From: Bacteroidales bacterium
GTDB lineage: Bacteria > Bacteroidota > Bacteroidia > Bacteroidales > GCA-2748055
Assembly: GCA_029210725.1 (NCBI GenBank)
Contig: JARGFM010000013.1
Span: forward strand, 1-64,000
DNA: 64,000 nt
Reading direction: 5' to 3'
The position numbers and the translations under genes are program-made. The first letter of the stretch is position 1, and every line of letters starts with the position of its first letter. Positions 14,782 through 23,744 of this stretch are shown one piece after another. The notes below the pieces were generated by a model. It did no database searches. It was not told the origin of the DNA and saw only the letters and a program-made list of their open reading frames with translations.

Positions 14782-16737
14782 TCACTCCAATTGTTTTGCC
14801 TTCTGTGTGGATACCATGATTCCATGATACCACGCCACAATGAACGCATCTTCATAACCCTGGGAATGAACCCTGGGTATGGCCGTCGAAGCATCCTGAT
14901 AGCGGGAGAATTTTCCTGCATAATATTTGACCAGGCCCTTCCCCTCCACGTGCTCTCCCGTAATGGGACTGATTCCGCCAAAAGCATCGGGTTCCACCTC
15001 AGCCCCAAATGCACCCAGTTGAATCCTGTAAAATGTTCCGGATGGCAATCTCAGGTCCATGGGGATGGGATTGACCTCACTATAAGGAGAACGAGTCAGA
15101 ATATCGAAGCTGTGGACCACAGAGGAAACAGGGGGTGTTTTTACCCGGGATGTCCCGACCCCCGGCTTCTCCTTATGTTCAGGTTCCGCATAACGATAAA
15201 CCGTAAGGCCATCCACGACCCTGTCGACTACAATGGTTTCAGGAGGATGAACTGTTTTACTGCTTGCACTTTCCGGTCTTTTTTTCTCCATTTCTGCATA
15301 AAGCAGATCTGCCTCTGCCTCCTCATCACGGGCCCTTTTCTCCCATACCATGATCTGTTTTTGCCAGACCCACCTGTCATTCGAATCGTCCGATTCCCTG
15401 ACCTTTATCCTGGCAATGGCCGCCAGGTCCTTCAGCGAATCGGAAACAGCCTGATGCCTCAGGGCACCTGCCAGGGACTCCCGGTATATGGAAACCTGCT
15501 CAATTTCAGGTTCCTTTGAATCACCTGCAGGAGGAAAATCATTCTTTGAAACGGGCGTCTTTTTACTGACCGGCAAAGAATGCCCGGCTTTCCCGATTCC
15601 GGCCAGCATCATTTCAGCAGCACCTCCCAGCCGGGCTATCTCCCGGAGCCTCTGATGATCATCCGGGGCTACCTCCTTCTTCGGTTCGACCAGGTGAACC
15701 CGGTACACCGTTACCGTGGAATCGGTCCCCATCCTGGTAGAAAAGAAAAGAACCATACCCAGATCTGAACCAGGGAGCAAAAGGTATTCATCCATCACCG
15801 AATTCACCGGGAAGCCCAGATTTACAGGATCGGTCCACTGATCGCGGTCCTTATCGTAATGAGACTTGTACAGGTCAAAGCCTCCCACACCCAAGCGTCC
15901 ATCGGAGGCGAAATAAAGATCATTTTCAATGGGATCAAAATAAGGGAGTATTTCATCTCCGGAACTGTTCAGTGCTGCTACCTCCTCCGGATCGCCCCAT
16001 GATTTTCCCGCCCCTTTCCTGACTCTGAATATCTGAGCTCCATCCTTTCTGCTCCTGGAATATCCGGAAAAATAGAGATAATCCCCCCTGACCGGATCTT
16101 TCGGAATAAACATCAGTCCGGTCAAAGCTTCAGGGTCCTCATCTGACAGAAAATAGGCCTCCGGTTTCTTATTCAGTTCTCCACCTTTCATCTTTACCTG
16201 TGTGAATTGCAGGGAATCGGAGAGATCCATAAAAGTCACATTCATCACCTCGTAGGGATTATAAGAGGATGTAATTTCCATGGCACTCCTGCAGGTGCTG
16301 ATCAGGTGCTTCACATCAAGCTTCTTCCTGTCCTGCCTGCTGGCCAGCATTTCATACTTTTCGTAGCAGTTCCTGGCATCCCTGAAATTATAATGGAGGT
16401 GGTAGGCCCTGCCCAGGTAAAAGACGGCATCGGGGAAGTCACTACTTTTGGAAGCCCCGTAAAGCAGCTCTATCGCCTCATCCAACTCCTCGTTCAATTC
16501 CACCAGGCATCTGCCGGTATAATAGCTGTAGAACGGATCCCTTCCCCGGACTTCCATTAGAGATCTGAATCCTGAAAGCGCAGCACGAAAATGGCCCTGA
16601 TTGAAATGACTCAGCGAGGATTCCTTCAGCTCCTGCCTCCTGTCTGGCTGTTGCTGCCCGTAAAGGCATGATCCGGTGAAAAACAGCAGCAGGACCAGAG
16701 CTGCAACAAAAGTTTTGGAAACTTGTTTAATCATCAT
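14782..16737 (-). CDS. Secreted TPR / PD40 propeller / SPOR-domain envelope protein
   Basis: This 651-residue protein has a signal peptide (residues 1-26, ending CLYGQQ). TPR-like helices follow (about 35-155; SHFNQGHFRAALSGFRSLME). The PD40/WD40-like repeats (about 190-345) include YLYFSGYSRSRKDGAQIFRV and DLYFASDGRLGVGGFDLYKS. A Lys/Glu-rich linker comes next, then a C-terminal SPOR domain (about 565-645; GTFYRIQLGAFGAEV). The TPR-plus-PD40 front resembles the PorE type of type IX secretion and motility proteins, which end in an OmpA peptidoglycan-binding domain. Here a SPOR domain, which binds denuded glycan strands, takes that place. The gene stands alone on the minus strand, 55 bases from clpS. 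A role in anchoring a complex to peptidoglycan is inference. Confidence 0.85.
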   Translation of the reverse strand: MMIKQVSKTFVAALVLLLFFTGSCLYGQQQPDRRQELKESSLSHFNQGHFRAALSGFRSLMEVRGRDPFYSYYTGRCLVELNEELDEAIELLYGASKSSDFPDAVFYLGRAYHLHYNFRDARNCYEKYEMLASRQDRKKLDVKHLISTCRSAMEITSSYNPYEVMNVTFMDLSDSLQFTQVKMKGGELNKKPEAYFLSDEDPEALTGLMFIPKDPVRGDYLYFSGYSRSRKDGAQIFRVRKGAGKSWGDPEEVAALNSSGDEILPYFDPIENDLYFASDGRLGVGGFDLYKSHYDKDRDQWTDPVNLGFPVNSVMDEYLLLPGSDLGMVLFFSTRMGTDSTVTVYRVHLVEPKKEVAPDDHQRLREIARLGGAAEMMLAGIGKAGHSLPVSKKTPVSKNDFPPAGDSKEPEIEQVSIYRESLAGALRHQAVSDSLKDLAAIARIKVRESDDSNDRWVWQKQIMVWEKRARDEEAEADLLYAEMEKKRPESASSKTVHPPETIVVDRVVDGLTVYRYAEPEHKEKPGVGTSRVKTPPVSSVVHSFDILTRSPYSEVNPIPMDLRLPSGTFYRIQLGAFGAEVEPDAFGGISPITGEHVEGKGLVKYYAGKFSRYQDASTAIPRVHSQGYEDAFIVAWYHGIMVSTQKAKQLE

Positions 16738-16869
16738 ATAAATCCATCATTGGAGAGCAAAAATAGTAATAATCCGGTGCAAGCAGGCAGCCTGAATTGT
16801 TAATAAAGACTCTGCCTTACAGGCTACCTGTTTACAGCAATCTTCGTACCTTTAAACTTTAATTTTATT

Positions 16870-17334
16870 ATGTCAGATCTGAAAGAAGGAGATCTCGCTC
16901 CTGCCATAAATGCCACAGACGAAAACGGACAATGGATCACCCTCGAAGAATACAGAGGTAAGAAAGTTGTGCTCTATTTCTATCCCAGGGATAATACACC
17001 CGGTTGTACTGCCGAGGCATGTGATCTGAGAGACAATTACGCCCGCTTCATTGAACAGGGTTATGAAATCATTGGAGTCAGTGCCGATAGCGAAAAATCG
17101 CATCAGAGTTTTAAAAATAAATACGATCTTCCTTTCCGGCTGATCTCAGATGTAAATAAAAAGGTTCTGCAGGATTACGGAGCCTGGGGTGAGAAAAAAA
17201 TGTACGGGAAGAGTTATATGGGTATCTTGCGGAAAACCTTCATCATTAATGAAGAAGGCTTTGTTGATAAGATTATTGAAAAAGTAAAAACCAAAGAACA
17301 CAGCAAACAGATATTCACAGAATCATCACATTAA
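16870..17334 (+). CDS. bcp: Thioredoxin-dependent thiol peroxidase (peroxiredoxin Q / BCP)
   Basis: This 154-residue AhpC/TSA-family protein has the peroxidatic Cys46 in PGCTAEACDLRD and the resolving Cys51 five residues later, the pattern of atypical 2-Cys PrxQ enzymes. It reduces hydrogen and organic peroxides using thioredoxin in the cytoplasm. Length is normal, and the C-terminal motif VKTKEHSKQI is as in the family. It lies 13 bases upstream of recA on the same strand; the pairing bcp-recA puts an oxidative-stress enzyme and a DNA-repair enzyme in one probable transcript. Confidence 0.96.
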   Translation: MSDLKEGDLAPAINATDENGQWITLEEYRGKKVVLYFYPRDNTPGCTAEACDLRDNYARFIEQGYEIIGVSADSEKSHQSFKNKYDLPFRLISDVNKKVLQDYGAWGEKKMYGKSYMGILRKTFIINEEGFVDKIIEKVKTKEHSKQIFTESSH

Positions 17335-17347
17335 GTAATAAAGTCAT

Positions 17348-18367
17348 ATGAGCAACGGAAATGGCAGTGATACGAAGCAGGAGAAACTAAAAGCTCTTCA
17401 GCTTACCCTGGATAAGATTGAAAAAGGATATGGTAAGGGTGCCATCATGAAACTGGGCGATAATGCAATTGAAGATGTTCAGGTGATCCCGTCAGGATCA
17501 CTGGGTCTGGATCTGGCTCTGGGTGTTGGAGGTTATCCCCGGGGAAGAGTGATCGAGATTTACGGGCCGGAATCATCCGGGAAAACTACTCTGGCCATTC
17601 ATGCCATTGCAGAAGCTCAGAAAGCTGGTGGAATTGCTGCCTTTATAGATGCTGAGCATGCTTTCGACCGCTTTTATGCAAAAAAACTGGGAGTTGATAT
17701 TGAGAACCTGTATATCTCTCAACCCGATAACGGGGAACAGGCACTTGAAATCGCCGATCATCTGATCCGTTCAGGGGCCATCGATATTATTGTGATTGAT
17801 TCAGTGGCTGCACTCACCCCCAAGTCTGAAATAGAGGGAGAGATGGGTGAATCAAAAATGGGCCTGCAGGCCAGGCTCATGTCCCAGGCCCTCAGGAAAC
17901 TTACAGCCAATATCAACCGTACCAATACCACCTGTTTTTTCATTAACCAATTGCGGGAGAAGATTGGTGTGATGTTCGGAAATCCTGAAACCACCACCGG
18001 GGGTAATGCACTGAAATTTTACGCATCGGTGCGCATCGATATCAGGCGCATCGGTCAGATAAAAGAGGGAGAAGACATACAGGGGAACCGGACCAGGGTG
18101 AAAGTGGTTAAGAATAAACTGGCACCCCCCTTCCGAAAGGCGGAATTTGACATCCTCTATGGCCTGGGGATTTCTAAATCGGGTGAATTGATTGATATGG
18201 GGGTAGACCTGAACATATTGAAAAAGAGTGGTTCCTGGTTCAGCTACGGGGAGACCAGGCTGGGGCAGGGCAGGGATGCTGTAAGGAATCTTTTAAGGGA
18301 TAATCCCGAATTAGCAGAGGAGATCGAAGAAAAAATCAAGCAGGCCATCCAGGATTCTGAAGTATAG
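17348..18367 (+). CDS. recA: Recombinase RecA
   Basis: This 339-residue RecA has Walker [10 protein letters not shown] (residues 73-81), Walker [11 protein letters not shown], the L1 loop [20 protein letters not shown] and the L2 region [22 protein letters not shown]. It polymerises on single-stranded DNA for recombination and induces the SOS response. No intein or truncation is seen. The C-terminal tail is acidic ([17 protein letters not shown]), as usual. I looked in the short upstream gap (17335-17347) for a LexA box and saw none; any control site would have to lie before bcp. Confidence 0.98.
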   Translation: MSNGNGSDTKQEKLKALQLTLDKIEKGYGKGAIMKLGDNAIEDVQVIPSGSLGLDLALGVGGYPRGRVIEIYGPESSGKTTLAIHAIAEAQKAGGIAAFIDAEHAFDRFYAKKLGVDIENLYISQPDNGEQALEIADHLIRSGAIDIIVIDSVAALTPKSEIEGEMGESKMGLQARLMSQALRKLTANINRTNTTCFFINQLREKIGVMFGNPETTTGGNALKFYASVRIDIRRIGQIKEGEDIQGNRTRVKVVKNKLAPPFRKAEFDILYGLGISKSGELIDMGVDLNILKKSGSWFSYGETRLGQGRDAVRNLLRDNPELAEEIEEKIKQAIQDSEV

Positions 18368-18396
18368 ATAAAAAAATACTAATCTGTCTGTCAGAC

Positions 18397-18810
18397 ATGA
18401 ATTTCCTGTTACATTTCATATTTATCGCAGCTTTTCTGCTTATTTATATCATTGCGATTATTATTCTAAAACCATTCCGGATACATCGGAAACGCCCCGT
18501 TTCTACCATCCTTATCAAAGCCAGTTACCTGATATATCTGGCCTGCTTCCTGTTGATGGCCTATCTCATTCTTTTCTTTTCAGCCAGTTCAGAGCCGGCC
18601 GATGAGGTAGATGAGGAGAAGATACTCAACGCTCTCACGGTGTTTAGCATCTTCGCTTTTTTCATACCGAATATCGGGATCATGATTCGCCGCAGAATTG
18701 GCACCTGGCGTGTCACCTACAATTATATAGTGGCCGGTTTGAATCTTCTTATAGCCCTGGGAATGATCTGGTTTATTATGGACCTGCCCTGGAAATTCAG
18801 GACTCATTGA
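18397..18810 (+). CDS. Small four-helix membrane protein, unknown function
   Basis: This 137-residue protein has four hydrophobic segments (about 3-25, 41-63, 79-97, 107-129) separated by short basic or acidic loops (KPFRIHRKRP; SEPADEVDEEK; RRRIGTWR). I recognise no family. It starts 29 bases after recA on the same strand and its last 14 bases overlap the end of miaA on the other strand. The predicted membrane topology is strong, so I accept it as a real gene, but nothing in the sequence shows a function. Confidence 0.75.
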   Translation: MNFLLHFIFIAAFLLIYIIAIIILKPFRIHRKRPVSTILIKASYLIYLACFLLMAYLILFFSASSEPADEVDEEKILNALTVFSIFAFFIPNIGIMIRRRIGTWRVTYNYIVAGLNLLIALGMIWFIMDLPWKFRTH

Positions 18811-19711
18811 GCAGTCTCAATGCCGTTTCTATCTTCTCTTCCATGGAGAGAGTACCCTCCAGCCAGTGGATTTTAATGCCCCTGCGCTCCATCCCCCTGA
18901 AGTAGGTCATCTGCCGCTTGGCAAACTGGTGTATGGCGGTATTCAGTTGGCTGAACATCTCTTCAAAGCTGAGCTCGTTTAACAGGTACTTACTCACATA
19001 GCGGTATTCCAGTCCATAGTAGTCAAGCTGAGCGGCCTTCACCCCTCTCCTTAACAGCTCCTCCACCTCTTCCACCATCCCTTCTTCCATTCGCAAGCTT
19101 AGCCGTTGGGTGATCCGCTCCCTTCGCAACGTCCTTTCGAACCGGATTCCCAGTACAAGGGCACTCCGTTCCTTTTCCGGAGCCGGATCTTCTTCCCGGA
19201 CAGACTGGTGCCTGGCAATCTCAATGGCCCGGATCAATCGTTTACGATGCGCTGTATCAGTAATATTATGAAGAGGGACATGCGACTTGAGAATAGCCGT
19301 CAGTTCCTCATCGCTCTTTTTTTCCAGCTCCTGTCTCAGAGAAGAATTCAAAGGCACATTCAACAAGCGGTAATTCCGGAGAACGGCTTCCAGGTACAGG
19401 CCTGTCCCCCCGCAAAGCACCGGGAAAATCCCTCTTTCGGAGATATCAGTAAACACCCGTAAGAAATCACGCTTAAAAAGATAGACATTGTACTCATATC
19501 CAGCATCCAGGATATCAATCAGGTGAACCGGCACCCGGCTGTGTTCTACCAGGTAATCATCGTAATCCTTTCCGGTTCCAATATCCATTCCCCGGTATAC
19601 CTGCCTCGAATCGGCACTGATAATCTCTCCTCCCAGCTCCTTTGCCAGATGAGCGGCAAAAGAGGTTTTACCTGCTGCCGTATGTCCGAGAACCGTTAAT
19701 ATTTCCACCAT
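18797..19711 (-). CDS. miaA: tRNA dimethylallyltransferase MiaA
   Basis: This 304-residue enzyme transfers dimethylallyl to A37 of tRNAs that read UNN codons. P-loop GHTAAGKTS (residues 9-17), the substrate motif ISADSRQVYRGMDIGTGK, GGTGLYLEAVL and RLIRAIEI are all present. I chose ATG 19711. The open frame reaches 19798, but that longer form would add 29 residues before the P-loop and overlap the divergent smpB start at 19752. The C-terminal part keeps QFAKRQMTYFR, the tRNA-contact helix. It is convergent with the small membrane protein gene (14-base overlap) and divergent from smpB. Confidence 0.95.
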   Translation of the reverse strand: MVEILTVLGHTAAGKTSFAAHLAKELGGEIISADSRQVYRGMDIGTGKDYDDYLVEHSRVPVHLIDILDAGYEYNVYLFKRDFLRVFTDISERGIFPVLCGGTGLYLEAVLRNYRLLNVPLNSSLRQELEKKSDEELTAILKSHVPLHNITDTAHRKRLIRAIEIARHQSVREEDPAPEKERSALVLGIRFERTLRRERITQRLSLRMEEGMVEEVEELLRRGVKAAQLDYYGLEYRYVSKYLLNELSFEEMFSQLNTAIHQFAKRQMTYFRGMERRGIKIHWLEGTLSMEEKIETALRLLNES

Positions 19712-19751
19712 TTCCTGGTCACGTGAAATCAAATATACCTTTTTTATATCT

Positions 19752-20222
19752 TTGAGGACATTTACAGTTTTGGGAAATAAAGTCCACATAAGGAACAAGA
19801 AGGCCTACCACGACTACGAGATTCTGGAAAAATACGTGGCAGGGATTCAGCTACAGGGGACCGAGATAAAATCGATCCGCATGGGTAAGGCAAGCCTGGC
19901 AGACTCTTACTGCCTCTTTGTAAACAAAGAACTTTATGTCCGGGGCATGCAGATCGCGGATTATACCTGGGGCAGTTACAACAAGCACACACCAGGCCGT
20001 GACAGAAAACTGCTGATGACGCGCCACGAACTAAAAAAGCTGCAGAGAAAGACCCGGGAAAGCGGCCTCACCATCACCACACTGAAAATCTTCATTTCGG
20101 ACTCCGGATATGCTAAGCTAGAGATCGGATTAGCCAGGGGAAAGAGAGAGTTCGATAAGCGTGAAACCATTAAAAGAAAAGATACCCAGCGCCAGATGGA
20201 TCGCTTGCATAAGATTAAATAG
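19752..20222 (+). CDS. smpB: SsrA-binding protein SmpB
   Basis: This protein of about 156 residues works with tmRNA in ribosome rescue. Diagnostic segments are GIQLQGTEIKSIRMGKASL, DYTWGSYNKHTPGRDRKLL and the C-terminal basic tail KRETIKRKDTQRQMDRLHK. The start is uncertain: no ATG precedes the core, and the frame opens with TTG at 19752 (a second TTG is at 19770). Family members begin about 6-10 residues before the NKKAYHDYEIL segment, so either TTG fits. The ssrA gene itself is not in this window. The end lies nine bases from the convergent barrel-protein gene. Confidence 0.95.
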   Translation: MRTFTVLGNKVHIRNKKAYHDYEILEKYVAGIQLQGTEIKSIRMGKASLADSYCLFVNKELYVRGMQIADYTWGSYNKHTPGRDRKLLMTRHELKKLQRKTRESGLTITTLKIFISDSGYAKLEIGLARGKREFDKRETIKRKDTQRQMDRLHKIK

Positions 20223-20230
20223 CCCGGGTC

Positions 20231-21583
20231 TTACTGAGAGAAAAAGAAATCATTAAGCTTTCTCACCTCCTCCAGGTCCAGCTGATAATCAAAAAACTGA
20301 TCGATCACCTGCAGCAACTCCTCAAATGAGAGTTCGCCATCTCCGTCCGTATCAAGCATCTGGAAATTTTCCGGAATTTCAAGCTGCGAATCCAGCCGGT
20401 ACTGACCGCTGATAATAGTCGTATATGCATCCACATCCTCCCGTGGCATGGCATTGTCCCAAGGCTCCATGACTGTCAGATAATCCTCATCCGTAACCGT
20501 AATACCTTCTTCATCGACCCAGGCGCCCGGTTGTGTGGACAGCTCTCTGTCCAGATAATCAGCCACTCCATCCATATCACCATCCAGCGGGCAGCCGAGT
20601 GAGTCCACCTCAACTCCGTAAGGTGAGCCCGGACAACGGTCCGTGACATCCAGAACAAAATCTCCGTCTTCGTCATCAAAGAGAAGGGGATCAAACTCCA
20701 CATCCGCATACAGGAGCTCGACGGTCCTGGTACTAGGATCGGAGAACAGATCGAAGTGAAGGGACAGGTGGGAAAATACAAAACTGTCATTCCCCTTTCT
20801 TCCTGCAATGCTGGTTCCTTCAAAAGCCACATTATCGAGCATATCTGTCATGGCATAGTGATAGGAAATTCCCAGGCTGAAAAAGGCACGGCTGCTGATC
20901 CTGAAATGACTCCCAAGTCCAATGGGAAGCACCAGGGCCTTCTGACTATAAGCTCCCAGTCCAAATTCCTCCTGCTCCAGAAGACGAAGGTCGGTCTCAT
21001 ATTCGAAGTCCCTGTACAGTGGAAGAGCTCCTTCCGGAAGTGATTCCGGGCTATCCATGATCGAACCATCCGACCAGTAATAATATGTATGTCCACCGGC
21101 ATCTGTCAGGTCCCCTTTTGCACTGAAGGTGAGGACCCCCACTCCCACCGACACATAGGGCCTGAGCAGGGCCTTTTTCTTAATCATATGGCCAAACCTG
21201 TATTCTACATTTGCCCCGATAGAAGACACCGATGATCTGAAATTCAGATTCCTCGATAAATCGCCATAAGAATAGGAGTTGCCACTCAGGTTTCCGAGCA
21301 GATAGGAGAAGTTCCCTGTGAAATGGTGCTTCCTGTCCACAAAAGTGGCGATATTCAACGATACAGCATTGTTTCCGATCACCGGGCTTAGCATACTGTT
21401 GCGCACATCGCCACGGAAATTTAACACCCCGTATGAAAATGAAACCACCGGCATATACACCGGATTCTCCACGGTGTCGATCCGCTGAAGCAGCGAATCA
21501 TAATCGATCTCCTGTGCATTCAGAACAAAGGGGAGCATGGCGAAAACCAGAAACAGCTGCCTGTATGTGCGATTGTGTTGCAA
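20231..21583 (-). CDS. Outer-membrane beta-barrel protein with thrombospondin-3 and EF-hand calcium motifs
   Basis: This 450-residue protein has a signal peptide (residues 1-23, ending VLNAQ). An 8- to 10-strand barrel region (about 45-285) includes SFSYGVLNFRGDVRNS, ANVEYRFGHMIKKKALLRPY and ALVLPIGLGSHFRISSRAFF. Two thrombospondin type-3-like calcium repeats follow (DDEDGDFVLDVTDRCPGSP; DGDMDGVADYLD), and near the C-terminus an EF-hand-like loop, DTDGDGELSFEEL. In the OmpA family the TSP3 repeats normally join the barrel to an OmpA peptidoglycan domain; here that domain is absent and an EF-hand replaces it. It is second in a likely operon with the SPOR protein upstream (25-base gap). Function unknown. 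Confidence 0.82.
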   Translation of the reverse strand: MQHNRTYRQLFLVFAMLPFVLNAQEIDYDSLLQRIDTVENPVYMPVVSFSYGVLNFRGDVRNSMLSPVIGNNAVSLNIATFVDRKHHFTGNFSYLLGNLSGNSYSYGDLSRNLNFRSSVSSIGANVEYRFGHMIKKKALLRPYVSVGVGVLTFSAKGDLTDAGGHTYYYWSDGSIMDSPESLPEGALPLYRDFEYETDLRLLEQEEFGLGAYSQKALVLPIGLGSHFRISSRAFFSLGISYHYAMTDMLDNVAFEGTSIAGRKGNDSFVFSHLSLHFDLFSDPSTRTVELLYADVEFDPLLFDDEDGDFVLDVTDRCPGSPYGVEVDSLGCPLDGDMDGVADYLDRELSTQPGAWVDEEGITVTDEDYLTVMEPWDNAMPREDVDAYTTIISGQYRLDSQLEIPENFQMLDTDGDGELSFEELLQVIDQFFDYQLDLEEVRKLNDFFFSQ

Positions 21584-21607
21584 AGGCCTTGAGAATTACT
21601 TTATTTC

Positions 21608-22915
21608 TTATCTGAGGGCCCCGGCAGAAACACGATTGCCATTTCTGTAACCCACCACAAATGCGCCCACGACCTGCGGATAAGTATCAACTCTCTCTTT
21701 GTACGAAAGAGCCTGCTCATAGGTTTGGAAAGGACCAACCGTATATTTAAAGAAACCCTGATGCTGCTCAACAAATACCTCCCTGTCCACTCCTATCTGC
21801 CTGTAAAATGCATTGGCATCAAAGGCATTCAGATTGGCCGACAGTTGTACCCGGAAATAGCTTCCTGTGCCAGGTTCAAGTACCTTCGTATTGGCTATCA
21901 GCTTTTCCGAAACCCGTCCTTCACTGGATGTGCTGACAGGAGGACTGCTCTCTCGCTCCAGGGCTGTTATTGTTCCTGTACTTCCCGACGGAATCGTTCC
22001 CTTTTCAAGAAGAGCACGTTTCTGAGACTGGTTCAGATTTTCCAGGGGCACATCCATCTCTACCACCTCGGTAACCCTGTTTTCATTTCCAGCTATATAG
22101 GTCAGCAATCCTTCCACCAGCATATTCCCCTGAGGTTCATTCTGTTTGGGCACAAGCCTGTAAACCACCTCAAATTCCGGCTGCTCAGGCAAGTTCATCC
22201 ATATGAACTTTACAGTTGAGGCTGCATGTGAAACGATTCCATCATTTGAATTCACCTCTTCAAAAAGATAGCCCGATGGGATGGTCTCCTCAATTTTGGT
22301 ATATTTGCTTCCAGCGGGAGTATTTATTAAAAGCCGAACCTGGTAAGCACCGCTGGACTGCAGCTCAGGCTTTTGCCTGATAGCCATCGTAAAAGTGGTC
22401 CCCTCCGGAGCCGTGGAAGGAGCCACAACATCCCACCCCCTGAAATCCCCGATATCGAGCATTAAGCCGGGATCGATGGAGCTGTTGGGTACGATGGTGA
22501 TCTCCCTTTTTTGATCGAAATTCAGAAATTTACGTTCGTCTTCAACCACATAAGCAAAAACACCTCCCAATGTGAATGATCCCTTGAGCCTTGGATCCAC
22601 AGACACTTTGTAGGATACAGAAATTTCGTTTGTATTGGGCATTTTCAGCCATATGATCCTCACCCTTTGTTCGTCAAAACTGAAATCTGCATTGGGGGAG
22701 CTCACATTCGTGGCAGACAGCCCCATAGGAAGGTCCTGAGAAAAACGGGAATAGTCTGTAAGTGAGCCCTTTTTGATGGTCACGGTCACTGTAAAATCCT
22801 CTCCGGCGTTCACCCTCAGAGGATGATCTACGGATAGTTCCACCTCCTGTCCGGAAAGAGAGTATGACAGGAGAAACATGGAAACGGCCAGACAATAAGA
22901 CATGTACTTCATCAT
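21608..22915 (-). CDS. Secreted protein with BatD-like beta domains and C-terminal SPOR-like domain
   Basis: This 435-residue protein has a signal peptide (residues 1-22, ending SLSGQ). Two or three immunoglobulin-like segments resembling the N-terminal part of BatD/oxygen-tolerance proteins follow, with VELSVDHPLRVNAGEDFTV and FNVD-like strands. The C-terminal region (about 350-425) looks like SPOR (SYFRVQLSANLNAFDANAFY, then FFKYTVGPFQTYEQALSY). SPOR domains bind peptidoglycan at division sites. The central region repeats the pattern IPSGYLFEEVNSNDGIVSH followed by VKFIWMNLP, echoing the earlier DLPMGLSATNVSSPN and VRIIWLKMP, so it contains an internal duplication. It is first gene of a pair with the barrel protein at 20231-21583. 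Confidence 0.78.
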   Translation of the reverse strand: MMKYMSYCLAVSMFLLSYSLSGQEVELSVDHPLRVNAGEDFTVTVTIKKGSLTDYSRFSQDLPMGLSATNVSSPNADFSFDEQRVRIIWLKMPNTNEISVSYKVSVDPRLKGSFTLGGVFAYVVEDERKFLNFDQKREITIVPNSSIDPGLMLDIGDFRGWDVVAPSTAPEGTTFTMAIRQKPELQSSGAYQVRLLINTPAGSKYTKIEETIPSGYLFEEVNSNDGIVSHAASTVKFIWMNLPEQPEFEVVYRLVPKQNEPQGNMLVEGLLTYIAGNENRVTEVVEMDVPLENLNQSQKRALLEKGTIPSGSTGTITALERESSPPVSTSSEGRVSEKLIANTKVLEPGTGSYFRVQLSANLNAFDANAFYRQIGVDREVFVEQHQGFFKYTVGPFQTYEQALSYKERVDTYPQVVGAFVVGYRNGNRVSAGALR

Positions 22916-23000
22916 AAAGAAGGGTTAATTCACGATACAATGTACAAAATAATTTCTCAAATAGTCCCCGTAATTACTAACACTGAGCCATTAGAGCACT

Positions 23001-23711
23001 CTAGAAATTAGGACTCAGGAGATATTTTGAGTAGAACTTGTTGATTACACTCACAGCATCTTCCGCAGTGTCAACAATAGTAAAAAGACCCAGATCCTCC
23101 TGACTGATATTCTTCTGTTCCTCCTGTACCACATTTTCGATCCAGTCCACCATTCCTTTCCAAAAACCGGAACCAACAAGCACGATGGGAAATCGTCCGA
23201 TCTTCCCGGTCTGAATAAGGGTCGCCGATTCAAAAAATTCATCCAGGGTCCCGAATCCCCCTGGCAATACGATAAATCCCTGAGAATACTTCTGAAACAC
23301 CACTTTTCTGACAAAAAAGTGCTTGAATGTGATCAACTTATCCGCATCAATGTAAGGATTGGAGCCCTGCTCAAAAGGGAGATGTATGTTTAATCCCACA
23401 CTGACCCCATCACCCCTCATTGCCCCTTTATTGGCTGCCTCCATAATACCGGGGCCTCCTCCGGTTATAACCCCGTAGCCACTCTGGGTCAATTGAAATG
23501 CAATCTCATCCGCCAGTTTATAATACTTGCTATCCGGATTTGTCCTGGCCGAACCAAAAACGGAAACGCAGGGACCGATGGAGGTCATTTTTTCGAAACC
23601 CTCCACAAATTCAGCCAGGATTTTAAAAATCTGCCAGGAATCAGAAGCTTTTATCTCATTCCAGGTTTTCTGCTTAAAGGCCTTCTTGATCTTATCTTCA
23701 TTGGCAATCAT
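23001..23711 (-). CDS. LOG-family Rossmann-fold protein (TIGR00730, nucleotide 5'-monophosphate phosphoribohydrolase type)
   Basis: This 236-residue protein has the two LOG signatures GGGPGIMEAANKGA and PGGFGTLDEFFE, whose Glu and Arg residues form the active site. LOG enzymes cleave the N-glycosidic bond of nucleoside monophosphates, including cytokinin precursors; in bacteria many act as general purine nucleotide hydrolases. The N-terminal 45 residues, SWQIFKILAEFVEGFEKMT, resemble the helical lead of the longer bacterial branch. It follows uvrA on the minus strand after 33 bases and is probably co-transcribed. Confidence 0.9.
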   Translation of the reverse strand: MIANEDKIKKAFKQKTWNEIKASDSWQIFKILAEFVEGFEKMTSIGPCVSVFGSARTNPDSKYYKLADEIAFQLTQSGYGVITGGGPGIMEAANKGAMRGDGVSVGLNIHLPFEQGSNPYIDADKLITFKHFFVRKVVFQKYSQGFIVLPGGFGTLDEFFESATLIQTGKIGRFPIVLVGSGFWKGMVDWIENVVQEEQKNISQEDLGLFTIVDTAEDAVSVINKFYSKYLLSPNF

Positions 23712-23744
23712 TATCTTCTGCTTTTTATGAACAATTTAATATAA

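Noticed and set aside
19712-19798. Longer N-terminus for MiaA starting at 19798
   Set aside because: It would add 29 residues before the P-loop, unlike the family, and overlap the divergent smpB start.
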